Positions 52,428-61,801 are shown, counted from the first letter of the stretch. The stretch: DNA of 64,000 nucleotides from Flavobacterium quisquiliarum (GCF_019308285.1 NZ_WWEM01000009.1:124001-188000), one strand, 5' to 3'. Numbers and translations: made by a program. Notes: generated by a model not told the origin, from the sequence alone.

Positions 52428-53786
52428 TTAATTATATAACGGATTCTGAACTAACATTCCTCCACTGATATTTATCTCAACTTGTGGAATTGGCAATAAT
52501 AAATCTTTTGGCCCTTGAAAAGTAGATGAATAGGCAGATAGTACGCTTTGCGCCATATCAAACCTAATTAGATCATACAACCTTTGATTTTCATAGGCAA
52601 GTTCAGCTCTTCTTTGATTTAACAATGCTATTTTTGTTATTGAAGTACTTATTACCGGAATTGCAAATGCTCTATTGCGTACTTTATCATAGTATTTAAT
52701 TGCATTGGCATCTGTTGTAGATGTGGCAGTTCCCATAATCGCTTCCGTATACATTAAATACACATCGGCTAAACGTAAAACAAGCCAATCATTTCCAGCC
52801 AATCTAGGCGAAGTTGATGTACGTAAATATTTTCCGTTTTGAGTTGGTATTGCAGGATTGATGTTTACTGCTATACGCTTATCAAGAGGATCGGCTTTCA
52901 TAAAAGCGGCAAAATCATCTGTTACAAAGTTTAAGCCACTTGCCTGACCTACTGTCATTTCATAAGAAAAACTCTGGCTTTCTGTAGCGCTATCATTAGA
53001 ATACGGAATAGCAAATAGAATTTCATCGTTTTTCTCGTTATAGAAAACATCTTTATAGTTCGCCTGTAAGCTGTATTGTGTATCCGCAACTAATGCTGCC
53101 AATAATGGCAATGCTAAATCGTATTTTTTTTGTGTCAAATATACTTTTGCTAACATTCCTTGAGCGGCCTGTTTTGTAGCTCTTCCAAAAGAAGTAGCCG
53201 ATTTTACTGGAAGTTCATTAATAGCAGTAGTCAAATCACTTTGAATTAGGTCATACACTTCTGTAAGTGATTTTTTGGCGAAATATTTGGTGTCTTTAAT
53301 TCCAACGACTTTATCAATTACAGGAACTTCACCAAAAGCACGAACTAAATTAAAATGTGCCAATGCTCTTGCAAATTTCGCTTCTCCATCATAATTCATT
53401 TTTTTAGTTGCATCAGAAACCACATTTAAATGTTCCAAAACTGTATTTGCCCTAAAAATAACATTGTAATTTACACTCCAATATCCCGCAACCACAGAGT
53501 TTGTTGGCAGTACTTCAAAAGTTTCTAATTGTTTCCATTCTCCTTCATGCAAAGCTGTCTTCCCATTGTCTGATCGCATTTCAGTTAAAGCAAATTCATT
53601 CATTGGCACAGCTTGTAATCCATCATAAATTGCAATAACTGCCCCTAAAACATCTGAATCGTTATTAAAATATTTTGTATCTGATATAGCTGATATTGGT
53701 GCTAAGTCCAAGTCTTCTTTAGAGCAGGAAACTGAAAAACCTAAAATCATTAATAGTCCAAAAAATTTATACTTTGTATTTTTCAT
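52428..53786 (-). CDS. SusD/RagB-type surface lipoprotein (second locus)
   Basis: This 452-residue lipoprotein has a lipobox in LGFSVSCSKEDLDLAP. SusD hallmarks are FARALAHFNLVRAFGEVPVI, KAYNDL-type helices (KVYLTQKKYDLALPLLAALVADTQ), the RLADVYLMYTEAI segment and the C-terminal RRAELAYENQRLYDLIRFDM. It is the lid protein for the SusC transporter encoded 11 bases upstream on the same strand. No sugar hydrolase, sulfatase or regulator gene is adjacent, so the ligand class is unknown. Confidence 0.94.
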   Translation of the reverse strand: MKNTKYKFFGLLMILGFSVSCSKEDLDLAPISAISDTKYFNNDSDVLGAVIAIYDGLQAVPMNEFALTEMRSDNGKTALHEGEWKQLETFEVLPTNSVVAGYWSVNYNVIFRANTVLEHLNVVSDATKKMNYDGEAKFARALAHFNLVRAFGEVPVIDKVVGIKDTKYFAKKSLTEVYDLIQSDLTTAINELPVKSATSFGRATKQAAQGMLAKVYLTQKKYDLALPLLAALVADTQYSLQANYKDVFYNEKNDEILFAIPYSNDSATESQSFSYEMTVGQASGLNFVTDDFAAFMKADPLDKRIAVNINPAIPTQNGKYLRTSTSPRLAGNDWLVLRLADVYLMYTEAIMGTATSTTDANAIKYYDKVRNRAFAIPVISTSITKIALLNQRRAELAYENQRLYDLIRFDMAQSVLSAYSSTFQGPKDLLLPIPQVEINISGGMLVQNPLYN

Positions 53787-53797
53787 TTTCTTAATTT

Positions 53798-56700
53798 TTA
53801 AAATTCAACATTTAAACCAATTGATACTGTTTTGTAAATTGGCGCTGCTCCTTTTTGATAACCATAAGTTATTGGAGATGAAGGAAGCGATCCTGCACCT
53901 GTTGTAGGTAAAATTCCTTCTGGGTTATATCCTTCATAATTTTTTGCCATGATATATAATAAATTCTGGGCAGCGGTATATAAACGAAGTCGGCTTATTC
54001 CGAAATTTTTAAGATTATCTTTTGAAAAGCTATACCCTAAATTGATATTCCTTAAAGCAATGTAAGATGCATCCTGAATATCTAAATTCGTGTAAATTCT
54101 TTCTCTTACTAAACCTGTATCTGGAAAACTTGGGACAGTTCCTGCATTATTACCAAATTCGTTTTTAATATATTGTGAGTCTATGTTTCTAACTTTGGCA
54201 CCATGAGATCCTTGGAACATAAAACTAAAATCAATATTTTTATATTTTAGGTTGTTTGAAAAACTCCACACCAAATCTGGATAAGGATTTCCTAAAATAG
54301 TTCGGTCATCGCCATCAATTTTACCATCTCCATTCAAATCTTTCACATAAACAGACTGTGATTGCGAATTGATTGGATAAAGCGGATTTTTAATATATTG
54401 AGGCTGAATTTCTTTTGAAACTACATAACCATAAAACGAAGATATAGGATGACCTTCAAGAGCAATCCACTCTGCTGGACGTTTTGATTCAATTACACTA
54501 ATCAGACCGTTTGAACCAGCAAAATCAAGTAAGGTATTCTTATTATGAGTAAATAAAGCTGAGGCATTCCAAGAGAAATTTTCATTTTTAAGAATAGTAG
54601 AACGCAATTCCAACTCAAAACCACGGTTTTCAACTTTACCTTTATTTACTAAAGCGCTGTTAAATCCTGTTACTCCAGGAACCGGAAGATCTAATAATAA
54701 ATCTTTACTCGTCCTGATATAGTAATCAAATGATATATTTAAAATGCCTCCAAAAATACTGGCATCTAATCCTGGGTTAAATTCTACTAATTTCTCCCAT
54801 CCTAAATCTGGATTTGAAATATTAGAAACATTATATCCGTTTGAAACACCTGTTAACGAAGTACTAATAGGATTTACCAATCCAAGATGTGCATATTCTC
54901 CAATTCCTGAGTTGCTTCCCGTTTGTCCATAACTCACTCGTAATTTAAGATCTTTAACAAAATTATTTTCTTTTAAAAACTGCTCATTTGACACTCTCCA
55001 TCCCAAAGAAGTTGCAGGAAAATATCCGAATTTCTTATTCGGTCCAAATTTAGAGCTTCCGTCTGACCTGAAACTTACCGATAGTAGATATCTATCATCG
55101 AAAGAATAATTAACTCTCGTTAGATAAGAAACTAATTTTTCTTCTGTTTTAGACATAGAACCGCCACCAACACCAACATTTGCAGAAGGAATAGTTTCGA
55201 TATAATCATTTACATACCCTGATCCTCTTAGATTCACAAACTCAGAATTCCAGTGTTCAAAAGTAAAACCAGCAACAGCGGCTATAGAGTGTCTTCCAAA
55301 ATCATTATTATAACTAAAAATACTCTCTCCAGCAACGTGGTTTACAGTAGTAGAGTTATAGGAAGTACTTGCATCACCGGCATAGTTTTTTGTTGCCAAA
55401 ACTCCAGTACGGTTATCATTTACAATGTTTCTGTAATCGCCCCCAATAGTTTGTTTAAAATTAAAATGATCTGTGAAATTAAATTTAAAATAAGTATTAC
55501 CAATAAGCTTAGTCTGGCGTGTCTCATAATCTGCTTCTACCAATGAAGCATAAGGATTTCCATCGCCTGTAACACCAATAGAAGTTCCAAGTTTATCTGC
55601 TCTTGGTTTCCCTGTAGCCAGATCATAGTTTACAAAGAAACGTTCTTCAGCATAATCCCCCACTTTTACATTAGGAAATTGGTAAGTATTTACAAACTGA
55701 ATAGAATGCTCATCTAAACGAATAGGAAGCCAAGGCTGCTGGCGAATAGCATTTAAATTTGAGTTTGCCAAAGATCTTTGTTGTGTAATCGATGGGTTAA
55801 GCATAATGCCAAACTCTAATTTATCTGCTTTGGAATCTAAATTCACACTGGCATTCATTTTTTTATAGTTATCGGTCAACTGCACACCTTCGTCATTTGT
55901 ATATCCTAATGATGCTCTAAATTTTGTATTTTTTGTACCGCCGCTGACCGATAAATTATGATCTGTAATATAACCTCCATCATATATTTCTTTCTCCCAG
56001 TTTGTATAAGTGCCTAATGCCTGAACCATTTTCATTTCATCTGTCAAAACACCATTATTACTGCTTGATACATATTGAGCCCATTTATCTGGAGTAGATA
56101 AAATATTTGTTCTTGGCACAAACTTGTACCCCGTATAAGTATTGTAATTAAACTTGGTTGGTCCTTCTTTACCTTTTTTAGTAGTAATCATTATAACTCC
56201 GTTAGCACCTCTGGAACCGTAAATAGAAGATGATGAGGCATCTTTTAAAACTTCAACAGATTCGACCGTATTCATATCAATACTCCCCAAGAAATCTCCA
56301 TCATTACCAACTGCAATTCCATCTAATACAATTAACGGATTAGCATTAAAAGAAATAGATCCCTGCCCCCTAACTTTAATAGTTGGAGCTGCCCCCGCCG
56401 CTGGGTTTGTCTGCTGGATATTTACACCCGAAACTTGTCCCTGTAAAGCATCATCAACACGTGAAACCGGAATTTGATCTAAGTCTTTATTGGTTACTTT
56501 TGATACAGAACCCGTGATGTTTTTCTTCTTTTGAGTACCGTAACCAATTACAACCACTTGGTCTAATTGATTTTGAGCTTCGGCTAAAGTCACGTTCAAA
56601 ACGGTTTGATTGGTAATCGTAATAGTTTGTGAAGTATAGCCTATACAGCTAAATTGTACTTTATCTCCAGCTGAAACTGAAATTGAATAAACGCCGTCAA

Positions 56701-56872
56701 AATCAGTAGTGGTTCCTCCCTTAGAATTTGTTACCACTACATTAGCTCCTGGAATGGGAGTCTTGTCTGAAGCTGAAGTTATTTTTCCTTTTAATGCATA
56801 TTTGCTTTGAGCAAATACCCCCGCATTAAACAGTAAAATAATGAGCAATGAAAATTTAACCTTTAAATTCAT
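53798..56872 (-). CDS. SusC/RagA-type TonB-dependent transporter (second locus)
   Basis: This 1024-residue outer-membrane transporter has a signal peptide (NLKVKFSLLIILLFNAGVFAQ), then a CarboxypepD_reg-like domain (about 25-100, with SDKTPIPGANVVVTNSKGGTTTDFDGVYSI). The TonB-box-like LDQVVVIGYGTQKKKNITGSV and the plug signature LKDASSSSIYGSRGANGVIMITTKKG follow. The barrel ends in SIGLNVEF. It is co-transcribed with susD (11-base gap). Upstream, tandem palindromes at 56967-56993 lie about 95-120 bases before its start codon and are the obvious candidate operator. Confidence 0.95.
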   Translation of the reverse strand: MNLKVKFSLLIILLFNAGVFAQSKYALKGKITSASDKTPIPGANVVVTNSKGGTTTDFDGVYSISVSAGDKVQFSCIGYTSQTITITNQTVLNVTLAEAQNQLDQVVVIGYGTQKKKNITGSVSKVTNKDLDQIPVSRVDDALQGQVSGVNIQQTNPAAGAAPTIKVRGQGSISFNANPLIVLDGIAVGNDGDFLGSIDMNTVESVEVLKDASSSSIYGSRGANGVIMITTKKGKEGPTKFNYNTYTGYKFVPRTNILSTPDKWAQYVSSSNNGVLTDEMKMVQALGTYTNWEKEIYDGGYITDHNLSVSGGTKNTKFRASLGYTNDEGVQLTDNYKKMNASVNLDSKADKLEFGIMLNPSITQQRSLANSNLNAIRQQPWLPIRLDEHSIQFVNTYQFPNVKVGDYAEERFFVNYDLATGKPRADKLGTSIGVTGDGNPYASLVEADYETRQTKLIGNTYFKFNFTDHFNFKQTIGGDYRNIVNDNRTGVLATKNYAGDASTSYNSTTVNHVAGESIFSYNNDFGRHSIAAVAGFTFEHWNSEFVNLRGSGYVNDYIETIPSANVGVGGGSMSKTEEKLVSYLTRVNYSFDDRYLLSVSFRSDGSSKFGPNKKFGYFPATSLGWRVSNEQFLKENNFVKDLKLRVSYGQTGSNSGIGEYAHLGLVNPISTSLTGVSNGYNVSNISNPDLGWEKLVEFNPGLDASIFGGILNISFDYYIRTSKDLLLDLPVPGVTGFNSALVNKGKVENRGFELELRSTILKNENFSWNASALFTHNKNTLLDFAGSNGLISVIESKRPAEWIALEGHPISSFYGYVVSKEIQPQYIKNPLYPINSQSQSVYVKDLNGDGKIDGDDRTILGNPYPDLVWSFSNNLKYKNIDFSFMFQGSHGAKVRNIDSQYIKNEFGNNAGTVPSFPDTGLVRERIYTNLDIQDASYIALRNINLGYSFSKDNLKNFGISRLRLYTAAQNLLYIMAKNYEGYNPEGILPTTGAGSLPSSPITYGYQKGAAPIYKTVSIGLNVEF

Positions 56873-56966
56873 AATTTACTTTTTTGGTTTGTTTTTTAGT
56901 TAGCAAGCAATATAATTGTACATCCTTCCAGTTTTAAAGTGATGAAAGAAAATCAATTCAAATTAA

Positions 56967-56993
56967 TTTGGTTTTCCAAATTGGTTTTCCAAT
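56967..56993 (-). promoter_or_regulatory. Tandem palindromic operator upstream of the second susCD
   Basis: TTGGTTTTCCAA occurs twice, at 56968-56979 and 56981-56992, starts 13 bases apart. Each copy is a perfect TTGG-N4-CCAA palindrome, extended by one matching base on each side (TTTGG...CCAAA and ATTGG...CCAAT). The block is about 95-121 bases upstream of the susC start, a usual place for a repressor or activator site. The regulator is not encoded nearby; LacI- or GntR-type binding is a guess. Confidence 0.65.
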
Positions 56994-57383
56994 TTAAAAA
57001 ACCAAATATAAGCTCTTTTTTCCAATAAAAAAATAAATGGATTTTTTTAACAAAAAGTGTACAGCTAAAGAGTTAAATAAAACTTAGAATAATGAAATGG
57101 ATATGCCGTTTCCTTAAATCTTAATCAAGACTTTAAGAATAGAATTAAAAGCATTAGTAAGTAAAGCGTTTTCTGTGTAAATGGCATAATGAAAATATTG
57201 GAGGTACATGAAAGTAACTCTTTCAAATAATTACTTCAAGTCAGTACTTTCAAAAACCTTTAAATCAAATTTGATATCGTTACTATTAAAAAAATAAAAA
57301 ACGATAGTATTTTCCTTTTTTGGATTCTATGATTGTTTGAAAATAGGGATTTTGAATATTGAAATTTGTTTTCGGGCGAAAAC
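56994..57383. other. Gene-free stretch
   Basis: No credible ORF, RNA gene or strong hairpin is visible in these 390 A/T-rich bases between the susC control region and the tRNA terminator. A single CCAAA half-site lies near 57000. It may hold unrecognised control sequences only. Confidence 0.5.
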
Positions 57384-57412
57384 AAAAAAAGCCTTGAATT
57401 TCTTCAAGGCTT
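57384..57412 (-). terminator. Terminator of the tRNA-His gene
   Basis: On the minus strand GCCTTGAA and TTCAAGGC form an 8-bp stem with a 4-base loop, followed by seven T residues. It lies directly downstream of the tRNA. Confidence 0.93.
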
Positions 57413-57420
57413 TAAATCTG

Positions 57421-57494
57421 GGTGGCTGACCGGGTTCGAACCGGCGACCCGCGGCACCACAAACCGCTACTCTAACCAGCTGAGCTACAACCAC
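57421..57494 (-). tRNA. tRNA-His (anticodon GTG)
   Basis: The minus strand folds into a complete cloverleaf. The acceptor stem is GTGGTTG with CAGCCAC (one wobble), the D arm is GCTCAGCTGGTTAGAG, and the anticodon loop TTGTGGT gives GTG at 57458-57460. The T arm has GGTTCGAACC. The discriminator base is C and the base before position 1 is G, both hallmarks of tRNA-His. The 3' end continues CAG, so CCA is not fully encoded. A terminator follows at 57384. Confidence 0.97.
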
Positions 57495-57571
57495 CATTTT
57501 TGCTTAGCGAGTGCAAATATAGAACAAAGGTTGAGTTCTACAAAGAAAAAAATGAAAAATTTTCATAAAAA

Positions 57572-58288
57572 TTAAATCAAATTTTCTAAACTATTGACTG
57601 CCAAACACCTTTCAACAGTAAATCCTTCGGCAAAATCTTTCCCAACCAGCCTTCCTAAGTCCTGCGCACGATAATTTAAACTTTCAAAGAAGTTTTTACT
57701 GGTAATTGGCGTAGCAGGTTCTTTTGAATTTGGATCATAAAATTGGGTTTTATAGGCCGAAATCGCTTCTACTTTCTTTTTTTCAAACCCTGTAATATCT
57801 ACCACAAAATCTGGAGTGATATTTTTCCACTGAATATAATGATACACTACTTTCGGTCTCCAAGCTTCTTGTTTCTCTCCATCAATTGAAGTTTCGATTT
57901 TCATCAAACCAGATAAAAAGCAAGCATCCGAAACTAATTTGCTTCCTTTTCCGTGATCAATATGGCGATCATCGATCGCGTTGCACAATACGATTTCTGG
58001 CTTGTACTTGCGAATCATTTTTATGACTTCTAATTGATGTTTCTCGTCATTCACAAAAAATCCATCACGCATTGCCAAATTCTCGCGTACTTCAACTCCT
58101 AAAATCTTTGCAGCATCTTTTGCTTCTTGATCTCTAGTTTCGGCTGTTCCGCGCGTTCCTAATTCGCCACGCGTTAAATCAACTATTCCTACTTTTTTCC
58201 CAAGCGATACTTCTTTTAAAATGGTTCCCGCGCACCCCAATTCTACATCGTCTGGATGTGCGCCAAAGGCTAATATGTCTAGTTTCAT
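57572..58288 (-). CDS. bshB1: Bacillithiol biosynthesis deacetylase BshB1
   Basis: This 238-residue zinc-dependent deacetylase removes the acetyl group from GlcNAc-malate, the second step of bacillithiol synthesis. The motif AHPDDVELGCAGT with His11, Asp13 and Asp14 (zinc site and general base) and RHIDHGKGS supply metal ligands; EAWRPKVVYHYIQW and TSKNFFESLNYRAQDLGRLVG are typical of BshB1. I place the start at the ATG at 58288 (MKLDILAFGAHPDD), since the upstream ATG at 58309 adds seven non-conserved residues. The neighbouring genes are menaquinone-related, not bsh genes. Confidence 0.93.
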   Translation of the reverse strand: MKLDILAFGAHPDDVELGCAGTILKEVSLGKKVGIVDLTRGELGTRGTAETRDQEAKDAAKILGVEVRENLAMRDGFFVNDEKHQLEVIKMIRKYKPEIVLCNAIDDRHIDHGKGSKLVSDACFLSGLMKIETSIDGEKQEAWRPKVVYHYIQWKNITPDFVVDITGFEKKKVEAISAYKTQFYDPNSKEPATPITSKNFFESLNYRAQDLGRLVGKDFAEGFTVERCLAVNSLENLI

Positions 58289-58369
58289 AATTTTTAATAT
58301 CAATGTCAAAAATCAATTTCAATTACAATTCTGCAAAATCAAATTGATCTTTTATCTATTTTCTTTGTT

Positions 58370-59446
58370 CTATCCTCTTTTTTCTTTTCTCAAAACTCTT
58401 TTCATCGTCATCGATTTATTGACGCTTTCTTCCCATTCTTTTTCAGGAATGCTTTCTTTTGTGATACCGCATCCCATATATAAAATGGCGTTATTTTCCT
58501 GAATCTGCATGCTTCGTAAATTTACGAATAAATCAGAACTATTATTATTTCCTGCAAAACTGCTGTTTAGTTCTCCCAAGAAACCACTGTAAAAAGTACG
58601 GTTGTAATTTTCGTTTTCTATAATAAATGCTTTTGCCTTTTTCTTTGGCAAACCGCAGACCGCCGGCGTTGGATGAAGTGTATCAATTACTTCTTCCAAA
58701 GTCGAATTCTCTTTTAAAACTCCCGAAATATCAGTTTTAATATGCCAGATGGAACCTGCTTTCAAACTATATGGTTCAGAAACTACAACCGAAGCAGCAA
58801 ACTCACGAAGCCTTTTTACGATAAAATCGGTTACAAACTGCTGTTCGTCTTTTTCTTTCTGTTGCCAGATAATTTCTGTTCGAGCATTATCTTTCTGTGT
58901 TCCCGCCAAAGCCATGGTTTCAAAAACATTTCCATTTGCTTTTAAAAGTTTTTCAGGTGTTGCTCCCATCCAAAATCCAACTTTTGGATGAAAAAAACAA
59001 TAACAGAATGTCGCAGGATATAATTGAACCAAATGCTGGAAAGTTTCAATAAAATCAAATTCGGCCAGAAGCACTTCTTCACTTCTCGATAAAACCACTT
59101 TTTTGAATTCCTCGTTTTTAATTGCCTGAATTCCCTGAGCGACTAAATATTCGTATTGGAATTTAGCTTCAGGATCAAAACTCAAATCGTCAATTTCGAT
59201 TGGTTCAAATGAAGTCGGTTCTTTTTCAGAAGTAATAATTTCAGATTCATTTTCAGGAATTAGAATCAGCTGTTTTTCATCAAAAGAAGCGAAAACAAAT
59301 CCTTTTTCACTGTAATCTGAAACAGTATGCAAACTATTATTCTTCTGCAATATCCCAGTAAGATCAAAAGTATTGGGTTTAGAATAAAGAACAAAAGGTA
59401 AATTCTGCTCTTTATGATTTTTAATTTTTAAGAAAAATGGATTCAT
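58370..59446 (-). CDS. menF: Isochorismate synthase
   Basis: This 358-residue chorismate-binding enzyme converts chorismate to isochorismate for menaquinone (or siderophore) synthesis. The N-terminal ~90 residues are poorly conserved; the catalytic part has EEFKKVVLSRSEEVLL, FCYCFFHPKVGFWMGATPEKLLKANG, METMALAGT-like FETMALAGTQK, the LHPTPAVCGLPKKKA segment and FYSGFLGELNS. Mg ligands of the MenF/EntC/DhbC type are retained. It lies 3 bases after the hotdog thioesterase gene; together they point to menaquinone. No siderophore genes are nearby, so menF is preferred over entC. Confidence 0.9.
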   Translation of the reverse strand: MNPFFLKIKNHKEQNLPFVLYSKPNTFDLTGILQKNNSLHTVSDYSEKGFVFASFDEKQLILIPENESEIITSEKEPTSFEPIEIDDLSFDPEAKFQYEYLVAQGIQAIKNEEFKKVVLSRSEEVLLAEFDFIETFQHLVQLYPATFCYCFFHPKVGFWMGATPEKLLKANGNVFETMALAGTQKDNARTEIIWQQKEKDEQQFVTDFIVKRLREFAASVVVSEPYSLKAGSIWHIKTDISGVLKENSTLEEVIDTLHPTPAVCGLPKKKAKAFIIENENYNRTFYSGFLGELNSSFAGNNNSSDLFVNLRSMQIQENNAILYMGCGITKESIPEKEWEESVNKSMTMKRVLRKEKRG

Positions 59447-59449
59447 AAT

Positions 59450-59881
59450 CTATTCCCTTTTCTTTCTTTCCAAAACCATATTCGTCAATTTGCAAAGCGA
59501 AACCAAATTCCCTTCTTCATCTGTAATTTTGATTTCCCACAAATGAAGGCTTCTTCCTTTATGAATAATTCTGGCTGTACCAAAAACATAACCTTCACGA
59601 ATACTTTTCAGATGATTTGCCGAAATTTCGATGCCTCTTACTTCCTGCTCTTTCGGATTGATAAAAAAGAAGGAAGCCGCACTCCCGACACTTTCGGCTA
59701 AAGCTACCGAAGCGCCGCCATGCAATAATCCCATTGGCTGATGTACGCTTGGATTTACTGGCATTTTTGCGGTTAAAAAATCTTCTCCGGCGTCGATATA
59801 TTCAATTTTCAGCGTTTCCATTAATGTGTTTTTAGAAAACTCATTACAACGCGCTAAAATTTGTTCTTTTGTATAATTCAT
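59450..59881 (-). CDS. Hotdog-fold thioesterase (PaaI/MenI-like)
   Basis: This 143-residue single-hotdog acyl-CoA thioesterase has VHQPMGLLHGGASVALAESVGSAAS, with the catalytic His/Glu pattern of the PaaI/YdiI group, and IEISANHLKSIREGYVFGTARIIHKGRSLHLWEIKI. It precedes the isochorismate synthase gene by 3 bases in the same transcript, so it probably hydrolyses 1,4-dihydroxy-2-naphthoyl-CoA in menaquinone synthesis (MenI function); this substrate is inferred from context. Confidence 0.9.
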   Translation of the reverse strand: MNYTKEQILARCNEFSKNTLMETLKIEYIDAGEDFLTAKMPVNPSVHQPMGLLHGGASVALAESVGSAASFFFINPKEQEVRGIEISANHLKSIREGYVFGTARIIHKGRSLHLWEIKITDEEGNLVSLCKLTNMVLERKKRE

Positions 59882-60068
59882 TAAAATAATCTTTAAAATC
59901 GTAAAATTAAAGAAAGATAAGACATGAATCTAAAATCAGATTCAAAAATTTAAAATTCAACTTCAAACATGTAGGTTTTTTGTTATTTTTACAAAAACAA
60001 TCAAAATCAATCTTTGGCTTTTTTTTGTCACTGATTAAAAAAAACATCCGTGATTGTACAATTTATTC

Positions 60069-60143
60069 GCCACGACTCGAGCGATAGCGAATAGGCGAAG
60101 CAATTCACGAATTTTTATTTAAAATAATTCGTGAATTCGTGGC
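60069..60143. repeat. Intergenic inverted repeat, GCCACGAATTC family, with an interrupted arm
   Basis: Outer arms GCCACGA (60069-60075) and TCGTGGC (60137-60143), and inner arms AATTCACGAATT (60102-60113) and AATTCGTGAATT (60126-60137), are perfect complements. The right arm is continuous, but the left arm is interrupted by 26 unrelated bases (60076-60101, beginning CTCGAGCGATAGC). A single arm of the same family lies near 36767. Confidence 0.75.
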
Positions 60144-60161
60144 TAAAAAAATATATTTTAA

Positions 60162-61673
60162 ATGCGTCAATACTTTACAATCTTTTTTCTGGGTTTAATT
60201 CTAGCTTTTAGTTCATGTAGAACTGACTTTGACACCGTTGCCAGTACTGGAGATTTGAAATTTTCAAAAGACACCGTTTATTTGGATACCGTTTTTAAAA
60301 ATATTGGTTCAAGCACGTACCAATTAAAAGTTTACAATCGAAGCAAAAACGATATTTCAATTCCGATTGTACAGCTTAAAAAAGGTTTAAATTCTAAATA
60401 CAGAATGACCGTCGATGGAATGACAGGAGACAACGGAAAGATTTTTAAAGATGTTACGCTTTTAGCAAAAGACAGTCTCTACATTTTTATAGAAACCACC
60501 GCCGATATTACAGACACCAATCCAACCGATTTTTTATATACCGATGAAATTGAATTTGACAGTGGCGCGAATCTTCAGGAAGTAGCTTTAGTAACTTTAA
60601 TTCAAGATGCTGTTTTTCTTTATCCGAACCAAAATGCTGACGGAACAAAAGAAAAAATCAAAATTGAAGGTAAAGATGTCGACGGATTTTATCTAAATGA
60701 AAATGACCCTGAAAATGGAAACGAACTCATTTTTACGAAACAAAAACCTTACGTAATCTATGGCTATGCTGGAGTCCAGGAAAATAAAACCGTAATTTTT
60801 GAAGCCGGTGCAAGAGTACACTTCCACGCCAATTCTGGTTTATACATCGGAAACAAGGCTTCTTTACAAATTAACGGAACCACTTCTACAACAGATAAAC
60901 TCGAAAATGAAGTTATTTTTGAAGGTGATCGTTTAGAATCACTTTATTCTGACATCCCTGGACAATGGAAATCGGTTCTATTTGCAAACGGAAGCATGAA
61001 TCATAATATCAATCATTTGACTTTGAAAAATGCAGTTGTTGGTTTAGATTTTAAAAACCCTTTTAACAATATCACCATCCAAAACACTCAGATTTACAAT
61101 TGTGTCGAATATGGTATTTTAGCTCAAAATGCGCAGATTACTGGAGAAAACATTGTGATTAATTATGCTGGTTTAGCCAGTTTGTCTTGTGTTTATGGTG
61201 GAAACTATAAATTCACGCATTGTACTTTCAACAATAATTGGTCGACTCCTTCCCAATTTGCGGTTAGTTTGAGCAATTCGTTAACTGGCGCAGTTCCAGA
61301 ATCAAATGCTTTAACACAGGCTACTTTTAACAACTGCATTATTTATGGTTCAAGCACGAACGAATTTAATTTGAGTAAAAACGCTAATTCTCCTTTTGTT
61401 TATCAATTGAATAATTGTCTTTTAAAATTCAGCAATTCCTCTACAAATCCGCTTTATCAGTTTAAAACAGATACAGAACATTACAGCAACATCATTCTGA
61501 ATGAAAATCCGAAGTTTTACAAACCTTCTGAAAACAAATTCAATATTGATAAAACTTCTGCCGCTTTCGCGAAAGGAAATCAGGTGTATCTCATTCCGTT
61601 GGATATTTTAGGATTAACCAGAACTTCTCCACCGGATTTGGGTGCTTATCAGAGTCAGGATTTCCCAAAGTAG
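60162..61673 (+). CDS. Lipoprotein with DUF1573-like N-terminus and right-handed beta-helix
   Basis: This 503-residue lipoprotein has Cys19 in the lipobox AFSSCRTD. Residues 25-150 look like an Ig-type or DUF1573-like fold (KFSKDTVYLDTVFKNIGSSTYQLKVYNRSK). From about residue 200 a right-handed parallel beta-helix follows (ENKTVIFEAGARVHFHANSGLYIGNKASLQINGT; NHLTLKNAVVGLDFKNPFNNITIQNTQIYNCVEYGILAQ). It ends with the DLGAYQSQDF tail common in such proteins. It is surface or periplasmic; ligand unknown. I know similar genes upstream of purL in flavobacteria. Confidence 0.85.
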   Translation: MRQYFTIFFLGLILAFSSCRTDFDTVASTGDLKFSKDTVYLDTVFKNIGSSTYQLKVYNRSKNDISIPIVQLKKGLNSKYRMTVDGMTGDNGKIFKDVTLLAKDSLYIFIETTADITDTNPTDFLYTDEIEFDSGANLQEVALVTLIQDAVFLYPNQNADGTKEKIKIEGKDVDGFYLNENDPENGNELIFTKQKPYVIYGYAGVQENKTVIFEAGARVHFHANSGLYIGNKASLQINGTTSTTDKLENEVIFEGDRLESLYSDIPGQWKSVLFANGSMNHNINHLTLKNAVVGLDFKNPFNNITIQNTQIYNCVEYGILAQNAQITGENIVINYAGLASLSCVYGGNYKFTHCTFNNNWSTPSQFAVSLSNSLTGAVPESNALTQATFNNCIIYGSSTNEFNLSKNANSPFVYQLNNCLLKFSNSSTNPLYQFKTDTEHYSNIILNENPKFYKPSENKFNIDKTSAAFAKGNQVYLIPLDILGLTRTSPPDLGAYQSQDFPK

Positions 61674-61680
61674 TTTTTTT

Positions 61681-61801
61681 TTGCCACGAAGGCGCTAAAA
61701 CACAAAGTTTCTTATCAAGTTTTCTAGCAAAGACGCAAAGTCGTCAAGTTTTAGACGAAAAAATTCAAAAAAATCTTCGCGTCTTAGCGCCTTCGTGGCA
61801 A
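61681..61801. repeat. Intergenic inverted repeat, GCCACGAAGGCGC family
   Basis: A perfect 18-bp inverted repeat (TTGCCACGAAGGCGCTAA at 61681-61698 and TTAGCGCCTTCGTGGCAA at 61784-61801) encloses 85 bases with further partial complements (GACGCAAAG, CTTCGCGTC). It begins 8 bases after the stop of the beta-helix lipoprotein and may act as its terminator. The remaining gap to 62099 holds only the purL promoter. Confidence 0.85.

Noticed and set aside
57366..57575. Plus-strand ORF of 69 codons across the tRNA region
   Set aside because: It is the complement of tRNA-His and its terminator; no coding character.
58289..58309. ATG at 58309 as start of bshB1
   Set aside because: It only adds seven residues before the conserved MKLDILAFGAHPDD start of the family.
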